Origin: Zizania palustris
Lineage: Eukaryota; Streptophyta; Magnoliopsida; Poales; Poaceae
Direction of reading: 5' to 3'
DNA: 64,000 bases
NCBI GenBank assembly: GCA_019279435.1
Contig: JAAALK010000079.1
Coordinates: 83,322,162-83,386,161 of the forward strand
Part shown: positions 36,201 through 45,645 of the stretch, piece by piece
How the letters are laid out: every line of letters begins with the position of its first letter
How positions within the stretch are numbered: the first letter of the stretch is position 1
The notes under the pieces: generated by a model
Databases searched by the model: none
What the model was told of the DNA's origin: nothing
What the model saw: only the letters and a program-made list of their open reading frames with translations
Program-made: the position numbers and the translations under genes

Positions 36201-39200
36201 GCTCACCTTGTTGCTCGTGGTTTTCAGCAGGAGCAAGGTCGTGATTATGATGAGACTTTTGCTCCTGCTGCTCATATGACCACTATCCGCACTCTTCTTG
36301 CTGTGGCTTCTGTTCGGGAGTGGTCCATCTCCCAACTTGATGTGAAGAATGCTTTTCTTAATGGTGAGTTGCGCGAGGATGTTTACATGCGCCCACCACC
36401 TGGGTATTCTGTCCCTGAGGGTATGGTTTGCCACCTTCGTCGCTCCCTTTATGGTCTTAAGCAAGCTCCTCGAGCTTGGTTTCAGCGATTTGCTTCTGTG
36501 GTCACAGCTGCTGGTTTTTCAGCCAGCACTCATGATCCAGCACTTTTTGTTCATGTGTCACCTCGTGGTAGGACCCTCCTCCTTCTTTATGTGGATGACA
36601 TGATTATCACCGGTGATGATCCTGAGTACATTGCCTTTGTTAAGGCTCGTCTTAGTGATCAGTTTCTTATGTCTGATCTTGGTCCTCTAAGGTATTTCCT
36701 TGGGATTGAAATCGCCTCCACTTCTGAGGGTTTCTTTTTGTCTCAAGAGAAGTATATTCACGACCTTCTCGATCGAGCCTCTCTTACTGATCACCGAACT
36801 GCTGAGACTCCCATGGAACTTAATGTTCACCTTACACACATTGATGGTGAGCCTCTTGAGGATCCTACTCGTTATCGTCACATTGTAGGGAGTCTCGTTT
36901 ATCTTGGTGTCAATAGACCTGACATTTCATACTCCGTTCATATTCTGAGTCAGTTTGTTTCTACTCCCACTCAAATCCACTATAGTCTTCTTCTTCGTGT
37001 CCTGCGTTATCTTCGTGGGACTATCTCTCGTCGGTTGTTCTTTCCACGTTCTAGCTCTTTACAGCTCCAAGCTTATTGTGATGCTACTTGGGCTAGTGAT
37101 CCTTCTGATCGTCGTTCTCTTTCTGCCTATTGTGTTTTTCTTGGTGGTTCCCTCATTGTTTGGAAGACTAAGAAGCAGATAGCAGTTTCTCGTTCGAGTG
37201 CAGAGGCTGAGTTGCGAGCTATGGCTCTTGTGACAACTGAGGTTACTTGGCTATGATGGTTGCTTGAGGACTTCGGTGTTTCTGTTTCTACGCCAACTCC
37301 TCTTTTGTCTGACAGTACAGGGGCTATCAGTATTGCTCGTGATCCGGTAAAGCATGAGCTTACTAAGCATATTGGTGTTGATGCTCACTTTACACGGTCA
37401 CAGGTTTAGGATGGTGTTGTCGCGCTTCAGTATGTGCCTTCTGAGCTTCAGTTGGCAGATTTCTTCACGAAGGCTCAGACTCGCGCCCATCATCAGTTTT
37501 ATCTGTCCAAACTCAGTGTTGTTGATCCACCATGAGTTTGAGGGGGGTGTTAGATGGATATTAGTCTTTCTATTATTGTATTCCTTCAGGGGTTTCTTTG
37601 CATATTTCCCTCTCTTGTACATCTATATATTTGGACCTTTTGTCCTCAGAATAATACAAGTGCTATTCCTAACAAAGACCATGAAGAAAAGGCACCTTCT
37701 CAAACTTCTTGGAGAACCATCTGTTTAGTTCTTCTGTGCAATCCAAGTTATGGGTTATGTAAGACTGGAAGTCACAGTATGACAAGTAAATTCCAATATC
37801 TGTACGGAGCAAAACAAAAAATGTATTCAAAAGAACAATACTCAGAATATAAAAGCGAGAATGTATTTAATATGACAAGCTGTATTCCAGTGTTTATCCA
37901 TGTACATGCACATAAGTCAAAATGGAAAGAGTTATTAGACTTTGTGCACATGTTAATGTAAGCAATTGAGTCTGATAAGATGAATTTCATCTTTACGTGT
38001 GAAGGACAGCAGGAATACCAGCTTCTGAATGATAATAAGACAACTCCTGGGTGCTTGCAGTAAGTTTTCCAAGAACGGCATTCATCTGCAAGAAATTACA
38101 AAAAATGAAAAACAAAACAAACCATCAGAGAGCAAACCTTCTCTTATGATTCACAAGATTCAAGAACAGGCTAAGGGGAACCATACCCAATTAGCTAACA
38201 TTAGTTATGGATCACTAGTTATGCCATAAAACAGGTAAAGAACATGTCACATTTGTGTAGATCTATTCAAACAAACAGGCCACTGAACACTCTTCTTTTT
38301 TATCAACTACAATTATAGTCTTAGTTCATTAGAGAATCACATAGGCTAGTGTCTGGTGACTATGGTTAGCTATCAAACTGTGAGGACCGTTTTGGTCTAC
38401 TCACGGCATACGAGCAGGCCGATTGGTCCTGGCGTGGAGGCAGGAGAGGGCCAGCCGGCGTGATCTTCAGGTGGTTAGTAGGATAACTAAACTAGTTAGC
38501 TAGATAAGGGGAGTTAGTTGAGTTAGTTGAGATATTCATGGGTGATCAGTTAGCCTCTGTGCTGTATATAAACAGAGGGCAGATTAGGGTTAAAGGTGTT
38601 TTTTGAGTCAGGATTAGCCACATTGTTCGGCAAGGGGTTCTTGGTCATGTGCTGCCGCCGCATCGCCGAGGTCAAGGACCTCAGCCGGTGTCATGGGTTA
38701 GACCCATGACGGGATAAACACCGCCGGGAAGATAGCCGGGCGGCATAGGCTGCTAGAGATGAGGGGTAGACTTTAGGTGAGGGAGACGAACATTGGATGA
38801 GAGATTAGACTTCTTCTTTCTTGCTTATCAATTGAGTACAAGAAATCCCTTTATATAGGGAGAATTGACGTGACATCTAAGGAAGTAACCCCTCTATATA
38901 AGATAATCAAATCTTTATATCTAATTCCTATCTAAACCAATATCTTCATATTTAATCTTACCTTCCAAAAACTCAATCTAATATTACCTTAAAGTCTCAA
39001 TCTAACCTTACCTTTTAAAACACAAAATCACTAATTTGCTACAGTAACCCGTGGTACTGTTCACATGGTACTGTTCACGCAGGTTGGGTTAGGCCTGGAG
39101 GCCCCGGCCCATTGCCCATAACAGCCGGTTCCTTCTTTTCAATATAATCTTCGTTCGGGAGTGCGTCCAATCTCGTCGTCCTTCGCAACCGGTGACAACT

Positions 39201-42200
39201 TGGTATCAGATTCCAAGGTTGCTTCTGCCGCCACGATGAGTGGCCAGTCGGTGGCCGACGACAACTCGGGGAAGAAGGATGACGACCCCATCACCACCAT
39301 CCTCAATCGGCTCGGCGCAATTGAAGACATGACGAGGCCTCTGGTTCCCTTGGCAGATCAGGTGGCCGCGATGGAGACAACCCTCACCGAGCAGATGCAA
39401 CAACAGCAGCTCCTGAGTGCTGGCGTCCTCCTCGTCAAGCGCGGCCAGGCCGCGGGCCGAGCCCCACCGGCGGGTGGCCGCCGGCAGGTGGATGACCACG
39501 ACGATGACGAAGGGTTCCCTACAATCCACAAGCTGGAATTCCCTAAGTATGACGGCGTCGGGGACCCACTACCATGGTTGAATCGCTGTGAACGTTACTT
39601 CCGGGTCCGACGAACGTCGGAACACCGGTGTGTGGCCTACGCGTCTTTCTACCTCACATATGACGCCCAACTCTGGTACCACCGGCTAGAGCTGAATGTT
39701 GGGGTGCCACCGTGGCCACGCTTCATCGCCCTAGTGAATAAGCGATTCGGCCCACCCCTCACCGACAGCCCGATCAGTGAACCCGCCCTCCTTCGGCGTG
39801 ATGGTTCGTTCGATGACTTCACCAAGCGTTTCATGGCACTATCCTGCTGCGACACCGCCATCACTGAGGCCCACCGAAGTTCAGCTGTTCTTGGCCGGCC
39901 TTGGCAAGCCGCTGTAGACGGATGTCACACTACAGCGGCTGACATCGCTCGATGACGCTGTCATGTTCGCCCGAGCCTTCGAACAACGTGAAGAAGTACC
40001 ACAGTCGCCGCCGCCGCCACCCTCGACGACCACTCGCCACCAAGGACGGATAGCACCCCGCATCCTGCAGTACTCTTCATCGCCTTCGGCTGGGTCGGCA
40101 CCCACCAGTTTGGCGGCGTCGGTGGTCAAGCTGGCTTCCAACATTCGACGCTTGTCACTGGCGGAAGTCTCCCAGTGCCATAAGGACGGACAGTGCTTTC
40201 ACTACGATGAGCCATTCGACGCAGGTCACAAGCTCATCTGCAAGCAGCTGTTCTACATCGAGGTCCTCGACGACGACGACGACTCCACCTCGACTAACGA
40301 CAACGTCCTGGACCCCACCATCAGCCACCACGCCCTCACAGGGATCACGCCCAGGTCTGGGAGGACGATACAACTTGTCGTCCACATTAACGGCACCCAA
40401 CTGACGGCGCTCCTGGACTCCCACTCCACGCACAACTTCGTCGACTTGGAGGTGGCGGAGCGGGCTAATCTTGCGTTCACAGGTCACGGCGCCCTCCAAG
40501 TGGCGGTGGCCAATGGGGACCACGTCTATAGCCCAGGGTGCTGCCGATAACTAGCCATGACGATCGGCGGCGAGAGTTTTCGCCTTGACTTCTACGGCCT
40601 GCCCCTCGGGTCATATGAGATGGTTCTCGGCATCCAGTGGCTCGAGTCATTGGGACCTATACTATGGGACTTCGCCCGTCGCCACCTTTCCTTCGTCCGC
40701 GACGGCCACTAGGTGTGCTGGTCCGCCACGGATGAGCCACATCCAGCCACGGTCCTGTGCACAGCAGAGGGCGAGGTGTTGGACTACCTCTTGCTGCGCT
40801 ATGCGGCCCTGTTCACGGAGCCCGTGGGACTGCCGCCACGGCGGGACCGCAGCCACCAGATCTGCCTTCTGCCGGGGACGCCGCCAGTGGTCGTGCGGCC
40901 ATATCGGTACGCCCACACACAGAAGGCGGAGCTAGAGCGCCAATGCGACGACATGCTCCGACAGGGGGTAATCCAGCCAAGTTCATCAGCATTCTTCGCG
41001 CCAGTGTTACTCGTAAAGAAGGGGGACGGCTCCTGGCAGTTCTGTGTAGATTATTGTGCGCTGAACAGCCACACAGTCAAGGACAAATTTCCCATCCCGG
41101 TCGTCGAGGAGCTGCTCAACGAACTTCGCGGCGCCATCTTCTTCACCAAGTTGGACCTCCGTTCAGGGTACCATCAGGTACGGATGCACGACGACAATGT
41201 GGAAAAGACAGCCTTCCGAACGCACCAAGGGCTATTCGAGTTCCTCGTGATGTCGTTCGGCATGACGAACGCACCAGTGACCTTCCAAGCTCTTATGAAC
41301 GACGTCCTCCGCCCGTTCCTCCACCGGTTCATCCTCGTCTTCTTCGACGACATCCTCATCTACAGCCCGTCGTGGTCGGAACACCTCCACCACATCAACC
41401 TTGTGTTGGCAAAATTGCAGGAACACCAGCTCATGATCAAACGCTCCAAATGCTCCTTCAGCAAACGCCCCGTGGCCTACCTCGGGCACATCATCTCCGC
41501 CGCCGGTGTCGTCATGGATGCACAGAAGATCCGAGCGGTACTAGAATGGCCCGTGCCATGCTCGGTTCACGCGGTGCGGGCATTCCTCGGCCTCGCCGGC
41601 TACTACCGCCGCTTCATCAAGGACTTCGATGCCATCGCGGTGCCCTTGACGCGCTTGCTCCGCAAGGATGACTTCAGGTAGGGGCCAAAAGCGGAGGCCT
41701 CATTTAGAGCGCTCCAACGCGCGCTGACCATGGCACCGACACTTCAGCTACCTGACTTCGACAAGGAGTTCGTCGTCGAGTGCGACGCTTCGGGCTCGAG
41801 GATCAGCGGCGTGCTACACCAGGGAGGCGGACCGGTGGACTTCTTCAGCCGATCACTCACACCACACCACTCCAAGCTAGCAGCCTACGAGCACGAGCTC
41901 ATCGGCTTGGTGCAAGCGGTCCGCCATTGGCGACCATACTTGTGGGGACGAGCATTCTTAATCCGGACAGATCATTTCAGTCTTAAATTCTTGCTTGATC
42001 AACGGCTGTCAACAATCCCCCAGCACCAGTGGGCAAGCAAGCTAATCGGGTTCAACTTTCGGGTCGAGTACCGGCCCGGCATGAGCAATGTGGTGGCAGA
42101 AGCTCTCTCTCGCCGGGACTCGGACGGGCAAATGGCGGTCGCGGCGCTGTCCGCACCAAGCTTCGCCCTCTTCGATGAACTTCGACGGGACCCCGACGTG

Positions 42201-45200
42201 GCCCGACTCGGGCAGGAGGTCTAGGAAAGCGAGCGGGGTGACGGCTGGCGCACTGTCGACGGACTAGTCACCTTCGGTGGGAAGGTGTATGTGCCGCCAG
42301 CATCACTGCTGCTCCAAGACGTCCTAGCGCATGCCCACTACCAAGGCCACGAGGGCACGGAGAAGACTCTACATCGGCTCAGAACGGACTTTTATGTGCT
42401 GGGTGCCTGCACGATGGTCTGCGACTTTGTCCGTGCGTGCCTCATTTGCCAGCGCAACAAGACGGAACAGCTGCAACCTCTGGCCGTCCCATCAGCGGTG
42501 TGGGCGGACATCGCCATCGACTTGATTGAAGGGCTACCCAAGGTTAACGGCAAGTCGGTCATCCTCACCGTCGTCGATCGCTTCTCCAAGTATGCGCACT
42601 TCCTGCCGCTAGGACACCCGTACATGGCCACTACGGTAGCACGAACCTTCTTTGACGCCGTTGTCAAGCTTCATGGTGTGCCCAGTTCGATCATCAGCGA
42701 TCGCGATCCCGCCTTCACAGGCCGGTTCTGGCGAGAGCTCTTCAGCATGGCGAGCATCTCACTGTAGTTCTCATCGGCGTTCCACCCCCTGTCAGACGGG
42801 CAATCAGAGGCAACTAACCAAATTATTACTATGTATCTCAGATGCCTCTCCGATGACCGGCCCCGTGACTGGCTCCGGTGGTTGCCATGGGCGGAGTTCT
42901 GCTACAACACTTCATTCCAGTCTTCGCTCCGGACCACACCGTTCTGGGTGGTCTACGGTCGGGACCCACCAGCCCTCCGAGCATACTCGCTGGGGGAGGC
43001 GCGCCTGCCAGCAGTAGATGCCTAGCTAACGGAGCGTGACGAGTTTATCACCGAGGTGCGGGAGTGGCTGGAACAAGCACAACAACAACATAAGTATTTC
43101 TACGACCGCAAGCATCGCCAGCTGGAGTTCACCATCGGTGAGTGGGCATGGTTGCGACTATTGCATAGGCTGATCGCATCCCTGGACGTGCGAGGACGTG
43201 GCAAGCTAGGACCGAAATTCTACGGGCCATTCCAGGTGATGGAGCGCATCGGCGACATGGCTTATCGCCTGCAGCTACCAGCTGGAGCCAAGATTCACGA
43301 GGTGTTCCATGTCGAGCTGCTTAAGAAGTTCCATGGCACAACTACAACGGGGCCAGGGGAGCTGCCCCCTATCCGGCATGGCCGCACGTGCCCAGTTCCT
43401 GCCCGAGTGCTCCAAGGCCGGTTGGCACGCGGCAGACAGGAAGTGTCGGTACACTAGCTGGGCCAAACAACCGTGGATTCCTCCTGGGTGGCCATCGATG
43501 AGTTTCATCAGATGTATCCCTCCTTCAAGCTCGAGGTCAAGCTTATTCTCCAGGGAGGGAGAGATGTGAGGACCGGTTTGGTCTACTCACGGCGTACACG
43601 CAGGCCAATTCGTCCTAGCGCGGAGGCGGGAGAGGGCCAGCCGACGTGATCTTTAGGTGGTTAGCAGGATAACTAAACTAGTTAGCTAGATAAGGGGAGT
43701 TAGTTGAGATATTCATGGGTGTTTAGTTAGCCTCTATGTTGTATATAAATAAGAGGGCAGATTAGGGTTAAAGGTGTTTTTTGAGTCAGGATTAGCCACA
43801 TTGTTCGGCAAGGGGTTCTTGGTCTTGTGCTGCCGCTGAGCCACCACGGCACCGTCGCATCGCCGAGGTCAGGGACCTCGGCCGGTTTCTTCTTTTCAAT
43901 ATAATCTTCGTTCGTCCAATCTCGTCGTCCTTCGCAACCGGTGACACAAACACAATCACACTTCCACTGATTATAGGCTATAATAGATGACAGGTTCTAA
44001 ATCCATATATGAAAGATTGAAAGTCATGGTGTAATGCGAAAAACAGATTTCAATTCGAGCTATCTCATGAAATTACAGCAAAGAACAGTAGCATACAGTA
44101 ATGTGGAGTCTCATTCAGATGATCAAACAAAGGAACATTTTACCTCTAAATTTCTCTTAGCAAGTTTCTCATCTAATCTTGCAGTTTGTCCATTAGGTCT
44201 AGTTTTAGCAGATGAGCGTGACTTCTTTCTGTGAGTAATGGAGGTAGCTTGTGCTGTAAGCAAATCAAGCTGCCATTCCAGAGAAGCAAGCTTCTTTTCC
44301 AAATCAGAAACTTCAGCTCTAAGAGCAAGCTTTGAGTCGCTATAATAATAAACAGAAAATCCCATGTCAATGGAGAGATCAAAACAACATGCTAGCAAGG
44401 AAAGACTAGATGTGACTACATTACAACTCACTGAACCATCTGTTAGTCGAATCAGGCTGAATGTGGACTTAAGTTTACCAGAGTTAGCATGTCAGAAACT
44501 TAGGTAATGAATCCATGTATATGCTATTTTGTAAGGATTGGAGATGGAAAGGTAAAAGGAAAATGCAACTCCAAACAACAGGGCATGAAATGCTAGATTA
44601 ACTTTTCTTGTATAACATGAGAACAAGAGATGCAATACCGAATGTGTTCAATACTTTCTTCTGTCAGAAATATGTCTTCCTGGTTATCTCCAATTTCTGA
44701 GAAGGCTGAAATACTGTCAAATGCAAAATCCAAGTCCTCCCCCTAAAAGTGGTATTCAAATTAGCTGCATCTCTCTCACTGGTCAGAGCTAATATTTTGT
44801 TAATCAGCCACATGTAATTCACAGTCCAAGTAAGTTTATCCAACAAATAAACCTCGAATCTATATTACCTTCAATACCTTCTCTTCTAGTTCAAGCTGTT
44901 CATACCTGCATTCACAAAAAAATAAGAGCACAAGTTTAAGCCTAAGAAGCATCAGTACTGTTAACAGCAGAAGAATCCATACATAGACTTAGCAAAAGAA
45001 CATTACGCAAAACAACTAGGGATATTATTGCATGCTCGAATTACACGTACAAGCTTAACTAGACAGCGCCATGCAACTTCTTTGATTTATTACACGGTTG
45101 TTTCTATCACAATTCAGACAGCATGTGCAATGGTGTGCTTTTCTCATACAAGCCTTCTCTTCGTCAAGTTTCGCAAAAAAGTAGAAACACTCGTACTATG

Positions 45201-45645
45201 CATCATCATTTTGCATCCCAGCCACTATATTTCAAGCAAATTACCAAAAAACGCACACACCAGAATACCAGAACCTAGTCAGCCCCTTGAACCTCCCAAG
45301 AAAACAAACACATGCCCCTCCATCGCGTTCGAATCAATTCCCGAACTGTTTCATTCCGCAACAGGGCCAGCCACAAACGTCCGACGCACACGCAAGTACA
45401 TGAAAACGATCGGAGATAATTTCGAAGGGGATCGGAAGGGTTCGGGATGGATCGAACGATCTGTACAGTGCGAGGTCGGTGGCGGAGAGGACATTCGCGG
45501 GACGGAGCTTGGAGCAGACCCACGCGAGCAGCCGGAGAGTGTCGTCTCCCTGGAGGAACGGCCACTCGAGGCTGTCCGGATCGAGCGGGACGTCGCCGTC
45601 GAACCCGGCGGCGGCCAGGGCGTCGCAGAGCTGCGTCGCGCTCAT
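18629..45645 (-). CDS. AUG3: AUG3/HAUS3, augmin complex subunit 3 (18 coding exons)
   Basis: Augmin binds the side of existing microtubules and recruits the gamma-tubulin ring complex, so that new microtubules branch off in the spindle and phragmoplast. Coding exons in gene order: 45645-45467, 44905-44869, 44742-44639, 44339-44144, 38085-38019, 37799-37696, 26240-26201, 25518-25464, 21257-21126, 20858-20789, 20449-20392, 20306-20251, 20164-20009, 19910-19799, 19720-19579, 19375-19300, 19213-19118, 18763-18629. All introns are GT-AG and all phases match; the total is 1815 bases, 604 residues plus stop. Recognised blocks are the N-terminal LDPDSLEWPF (residues about 21-30), a coiled coil near 108-145, VRQEYYISQQK and QFLKIACWLE in the middle, and VFVDFFCHPGRL near the C terminus. 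Length is close to the plant family (about 615). A segment after residue 242 that dicot homologues carry was not found. Four LTR retrotransposons sit in introns 4, 6 (two) and 8; the coding sequence itself looks intact. Confidence 0.9.
18869..19075. mobile_element. Possible small inverted-repeat (MITE-like) element in AUG3 intron 17
   Basis: The left edge reads GGTCTCATTTGGTACA and the right edge, reversed, GGCCTATTTTGTATAG, an imperfect inverted pair. It is flanked by TAA at 18866-18868 and 19076-19078, the target size typical of Tourist/PIF-Harbinger MITEs. The repeats are imperfect, so this is tentative. Confidence 0.4.
21388..21926 (+). repeat. 5' LTR of the intron 8 element (539 bp)
   Basis: Begins TGTCAGGTGCGGG and ends GCACGTGACA. 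TATA-like CCTATATAAAGAGG is near 21738-21751, setting plus orientation. Near 21602-21633 it has a GTGAACAATACC/GGTACTGTTGAC pair of inverted words. Confidence 0.8.
22630..24902 (-). mobile_element. Nested, deleted LTR retrotransposon
   Basis: Two direct copies of an LTR: 22630-23075 (TGTCACGGGTC...GTGTGACA) and 24470 to about 24902. The second lacks about the last 35 bases and runs straight into the outer LTR. On the minus strand, TTGGTATCAGA at 24468-24458 next to the right LTR is a primer-binding site, so the element points left. The inner part keeps CTCGTCCTCGAG near 23099-23110, which resembles the very end of a gypsy pol, and a minus-strand ORF 24266-23631 (MGATGISTSVGADRAKG...LLAEVLRRCDSILEAL) of gag-like position but unknown family. 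Most of the coding region is missing. Confidence 0.65.
24903..25440 (+). repeat. 3' LTR of the intron 8 element (538 bp)
   Basis: Begins TGTTAGGTGCAGGC and ends GCACGTGACA, matching the LTR at 21388-21926 along its length with scattered changes. It directly abuts the truncated edge of the nested element. Confidence 0.8.
25464..26240 (-). CDS. AUG3: AUG3 exons 7-8 (residues 230-260)
   Basis: Exon 7 (26240-26201) encodes GPLQFVAKEDTSR. Exon 8 (25518-25464) encodes DYEKSHHFSVELKRVNS. The two are phase-compatible directly. Dicot homologues have about 14 more residues (a CSWVSLDD-like block) between these parts, which would be a 42-bp exon; I did not find one in the 682-bp intron. Both exons are small and identified by their fit to the family and flanking splice sites. 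Confidence 0.75.
26898..27365 (-). repeat. 3' LTR of the intron 6 gypsy element (468 bp)
   Basis: Matches 31856-32295 apart from scattered substitutions and a different number of a 27-bp minisatellite unit (core TCTTAACTAACAAAATCC) at about 27095-27235; this LTR has one unit more than the other. Confidence 0.9.
27269..30784 (-). pseudogene. gypsy pol: protease, RT, RNase H, integrase, chromodomain
   Basis: One frame with a single stop (TAG at 29029-29027) where the family has a tryptophan codon, in the RNase H region. It opens in the gag zinc knuckle (CFNC...GHNRFC near 30755-30705), then a protease LLDSGNTHNFIS, RT with CVDYRALN and FFDDILIYS, RNase H, and an integrase with CVVCQQYKSD, the central core DRFSKYCHF and SDRDPVF. 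The tail QVLVEWQREPPTSATWEDL fits a chromodomain of the type found in plant chromoviruses. The frame runs on into the 3' LTR before a stop. Apart from the one stop the polymerase reads as well preserved. Confidence 0.9.
30785..31592 (-). pseudogene. gypsy gag with frameshifts
   Basis: Starts at ATG 31592 (MGESSIADLDKLL) and shows the gag core PRFQKLDFPRFDGKTDP and ASYNLEDVAQLWY. After LNLRFGPP the frame shifts at a run of seven G (near 31191-31197) into the frame carrying LFELAECRRTGTVEEYANRF, and shifts again near 30800 to enter the pol frame. The family normally has gag and pol in one frame, so both shifts are damage and not programmed frameshifting. Confidence 0.85.
31856..32295 (-). repeat. 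5' LTR of the intron 6 gypsy element (440 bp)
   Basis: Starts TGTCAAGGGTG and ends CCCCACATGACA on the plus strand, with GTGTG target duplication after it. It contains the TCTTAACTAACAAAATCC minisatellite at about 32050-32160. Confidence 0.9.
32375..32501 (+). repeat. 5' LTR of the copia element (127 bp)
   Basis: TGTTAGATGG...TTCCTAACA. It reads CCTTCTGTCC where the 3' LTR has CCTTTTGTCC. TATA-like CATCTATATATTTGG is included. Confidence 0.95.
32502..33167 (+). other. copia untranslated leader
   Basis: Starts with the primer-binding site and ends at the gag ATG. Most of it is GC-rich, with many GTCGTCG and GCGGCG words and several long but unrelated open frames on both strands; I take none of these as genes. 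Confidence 0.7.
33168..34274 (+). pseudogene. copia gag
   Basis: ATG at 33168 (MASSTPSGPVPVLRCPVLF). The UBN2-type gag core shows LFNGTNYRDWVPRMRLHMRG and MWTFLRSRYEP. A zinc knuckle with pattern C-x2-C-x4-H-x4-C (CDHCGRDVHVEAFC) is encoded near 34020-34065. The frame ends at a TAG (34272-34274) but continues in the same frame with protease, so gag and pol were one reading frame and this stop is a mutation. Confidence 0.9.
34275..37535 (+). pseudogene. copia pol: protease, integrase, RT, RNase H
   Basis: Same frame as gag, with stops at 35157-35159 (TAG), 37254-37256 (TGA) and 37407-37409 (TAG) and the natural stop at 37533-37535. The protease LDSGATFHMT is near 34330-34360. The integrase has WHHRLGH and a zinc-binding region in which the second cysteine seems replaced by tyrosine (CQGY), then DDFSRHTW, and AERNHRHLLE after the second stop. 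RT has LDVKNAFLNGEL and LLYVDDMIITG; RNase H has AYCDATWASDPSDRRS and ADFFTKA. Little else is damaged. Confidence 0.92.
37548..37674 (+). repeat. 3' LTR of the copia element (127 bp)
   Basis: Matches 32375-32501 except for one C/T difference, and is preceded by the purine tract. Its right target duplication AAGAC ends at 37679, and AUG3 exon 6 begins at 37696. Confidence 0.95.
37696..38085 (-). CDS. AUG3: AUG3 exons 5-6 (residues 173-229)
   Basis: Exon 5 (38085-38019) reads MNAVLGKLTASTQELSYYHS and ends with one base of a split codon. I chose the GTATTC donor over a later GTAAAG because only it keeps the phase with exon 6. Exon 6 (37799-37696) holds IYLSYCDFQSYI and ends ...WFSKKFEK before a GTGCCT donor. 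The copia element's target duplication begins only 16 bases past that exon end. Confidence 0.85.
38379..39197 (+). repeat. 5' LTR of the intron 4 gypsy element, interrupted
   Basis: Without the insertion at 38689-39123 and one copy of its GCCGG target duplication it is about 379 bp, matching the 382-bp LTR at 43565-43946. Ends CGCAACCGGTGACA. Confidence 0.92.
38689..39123 (+). repeat. Solo LTR nested in an LTR (435 bp)
   Basis: TGTCATGGGTTAGACCC...CCCATAACA, flanked by GCCGG at 38684-38688 and 39124-39128. It shares words with the LTR at 22630-23075, notably CTACAGTA followed by GGTACTGTTCAC, so the two families are related. Orientation is given as read and is not proven. Confidence 0.9.
39236..40250 (+). 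pseudogene. gypsy gag (intron 4 element)
   Basis: ATG at 39236 (MSGQSVADDNSGKKDDDP), 38 bases after the LTR. The core has HKLEFPKYDGVGDPLPWLNR and CVAYASFYLTYDAQLWYHR. The frame shifts near 39885 into the pol frame, where AGLGKPL-type gag sequence continues. The zinc knuckle near 40190-40245 reads CFHY...GHKLIC, so the second cysteine is replaced by tyrosine. Confidence 0.85.
40251..43564 (+). pseudogene. gypsy pol (intron 4 element)
   Basis: One frame with stops ending at 40550 (TAA), 40712, 41681, 42224, 42767, 43025 and 43457 (all TAG). The protease region has ALLDSHSTHNFVD (the DSG glycine is changed to histidine). RT has CVDYCALNSHTVKDKFPIP, LDLRSGYHQVRM and FFDDILIYS; RNase H has VVECDASGSRISGVL; integrase has CLICQRNKTEQ, DRFSKYAHFLPLGHPY and ISDRDPAFTGRFW. 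A WPSFKLE-like tail (YPSFKLEVKL near 43512-43540) hints at the end of a chromodomain. The stops match mostly CAG or TGG codons changed by single transitions. Confidence 0.9.
43565..43946 (+). repeat. 3' LTR of the intron 4 gypsy element (382 bp)
   Basis: Starts TGTGAGGACCGG and ends CAACCGGTGACA, with TATA-like GTATATAAATAAG near 43741-43753. The CAAAC target duplication follows. Confidence 0.92.
44144..45645 (-). CDS. AUG3: AUG3 exons 1-4 (residues 1-172)
   Basis: Exon 1 (45645-45467) starts at an ATG in GCGATGAGC and is GC-rich; it ends inside codon 60. Exon 2 is only 37 bp (44905-44869, YEQLELEEKVLK). Exon 3 is 44742-44639, starting GEDLDFAFDSISAF. Exon 4 is 44339-44144; its heptad-like LRAEVSDLEKKLASLEWQL suggests a coiled coil, followed by a basic HRKKSRSSAK stretch. 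Introns 1-3 are short (561, 126 and 299 bp) and free of large insertions. Confidence 0.9.

Larger units (their letters stand above)
32375..37674 (+). mobile_element. copia retrotransposon with 127-bp LTRs in AUG3 intron 6
   Basis: 5300-bp element bounded by AAGAC at 32370-32374 and 37675-37679. The LTRs at 32375-32501 and 37548-37674 start TGTTAGATGG, end TTCCTAACA and differ by one base that I can see. The primer-binding site TGGTATCAGAGCC (initiator tRNA-Met type) follows at 32502-32514, and the purine tract GAGGGGGG lies just before 37548. The domain order protease, integrase, RT, RNase H is that of Ty1/copia; very short LTRs would fit the Ale group, which is inference. It is antisense to AUG3. 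The LTRs are nearly identical but the reading frame has four stops. Confidence 0.95.
38379..43946 (+). mobile_element. Small gypsy element in AUG3 intron 4
   Basis: LTRs TGTGAGGACC...AACCGGTGACA at 38379-39197 (interrupted by a nested solo LTR) and 43565-43946, flanked by CAAAC at 38374-38378 and 43947-43951. A TTGGTATCAGA primer site lies at 39200-39210, and the purine tract AGGGAGGGAGAGA lies before 43565. Gag, protease, RT, RNase H and integrase are in order in nearly one frame. It is close in plan to the element at 26898-32295 (Reina-like size) but on the other strand, antisense to AUG3. About seven stops in pol show it is dead. Confidence 0.93.

Noticed and set aside
40757..41671. 304-residue open frame in a second frame over the intron 4 gypsy RT
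   Set aside because: Shadow of the true RT frame (40713-41681), with no domain of its own.
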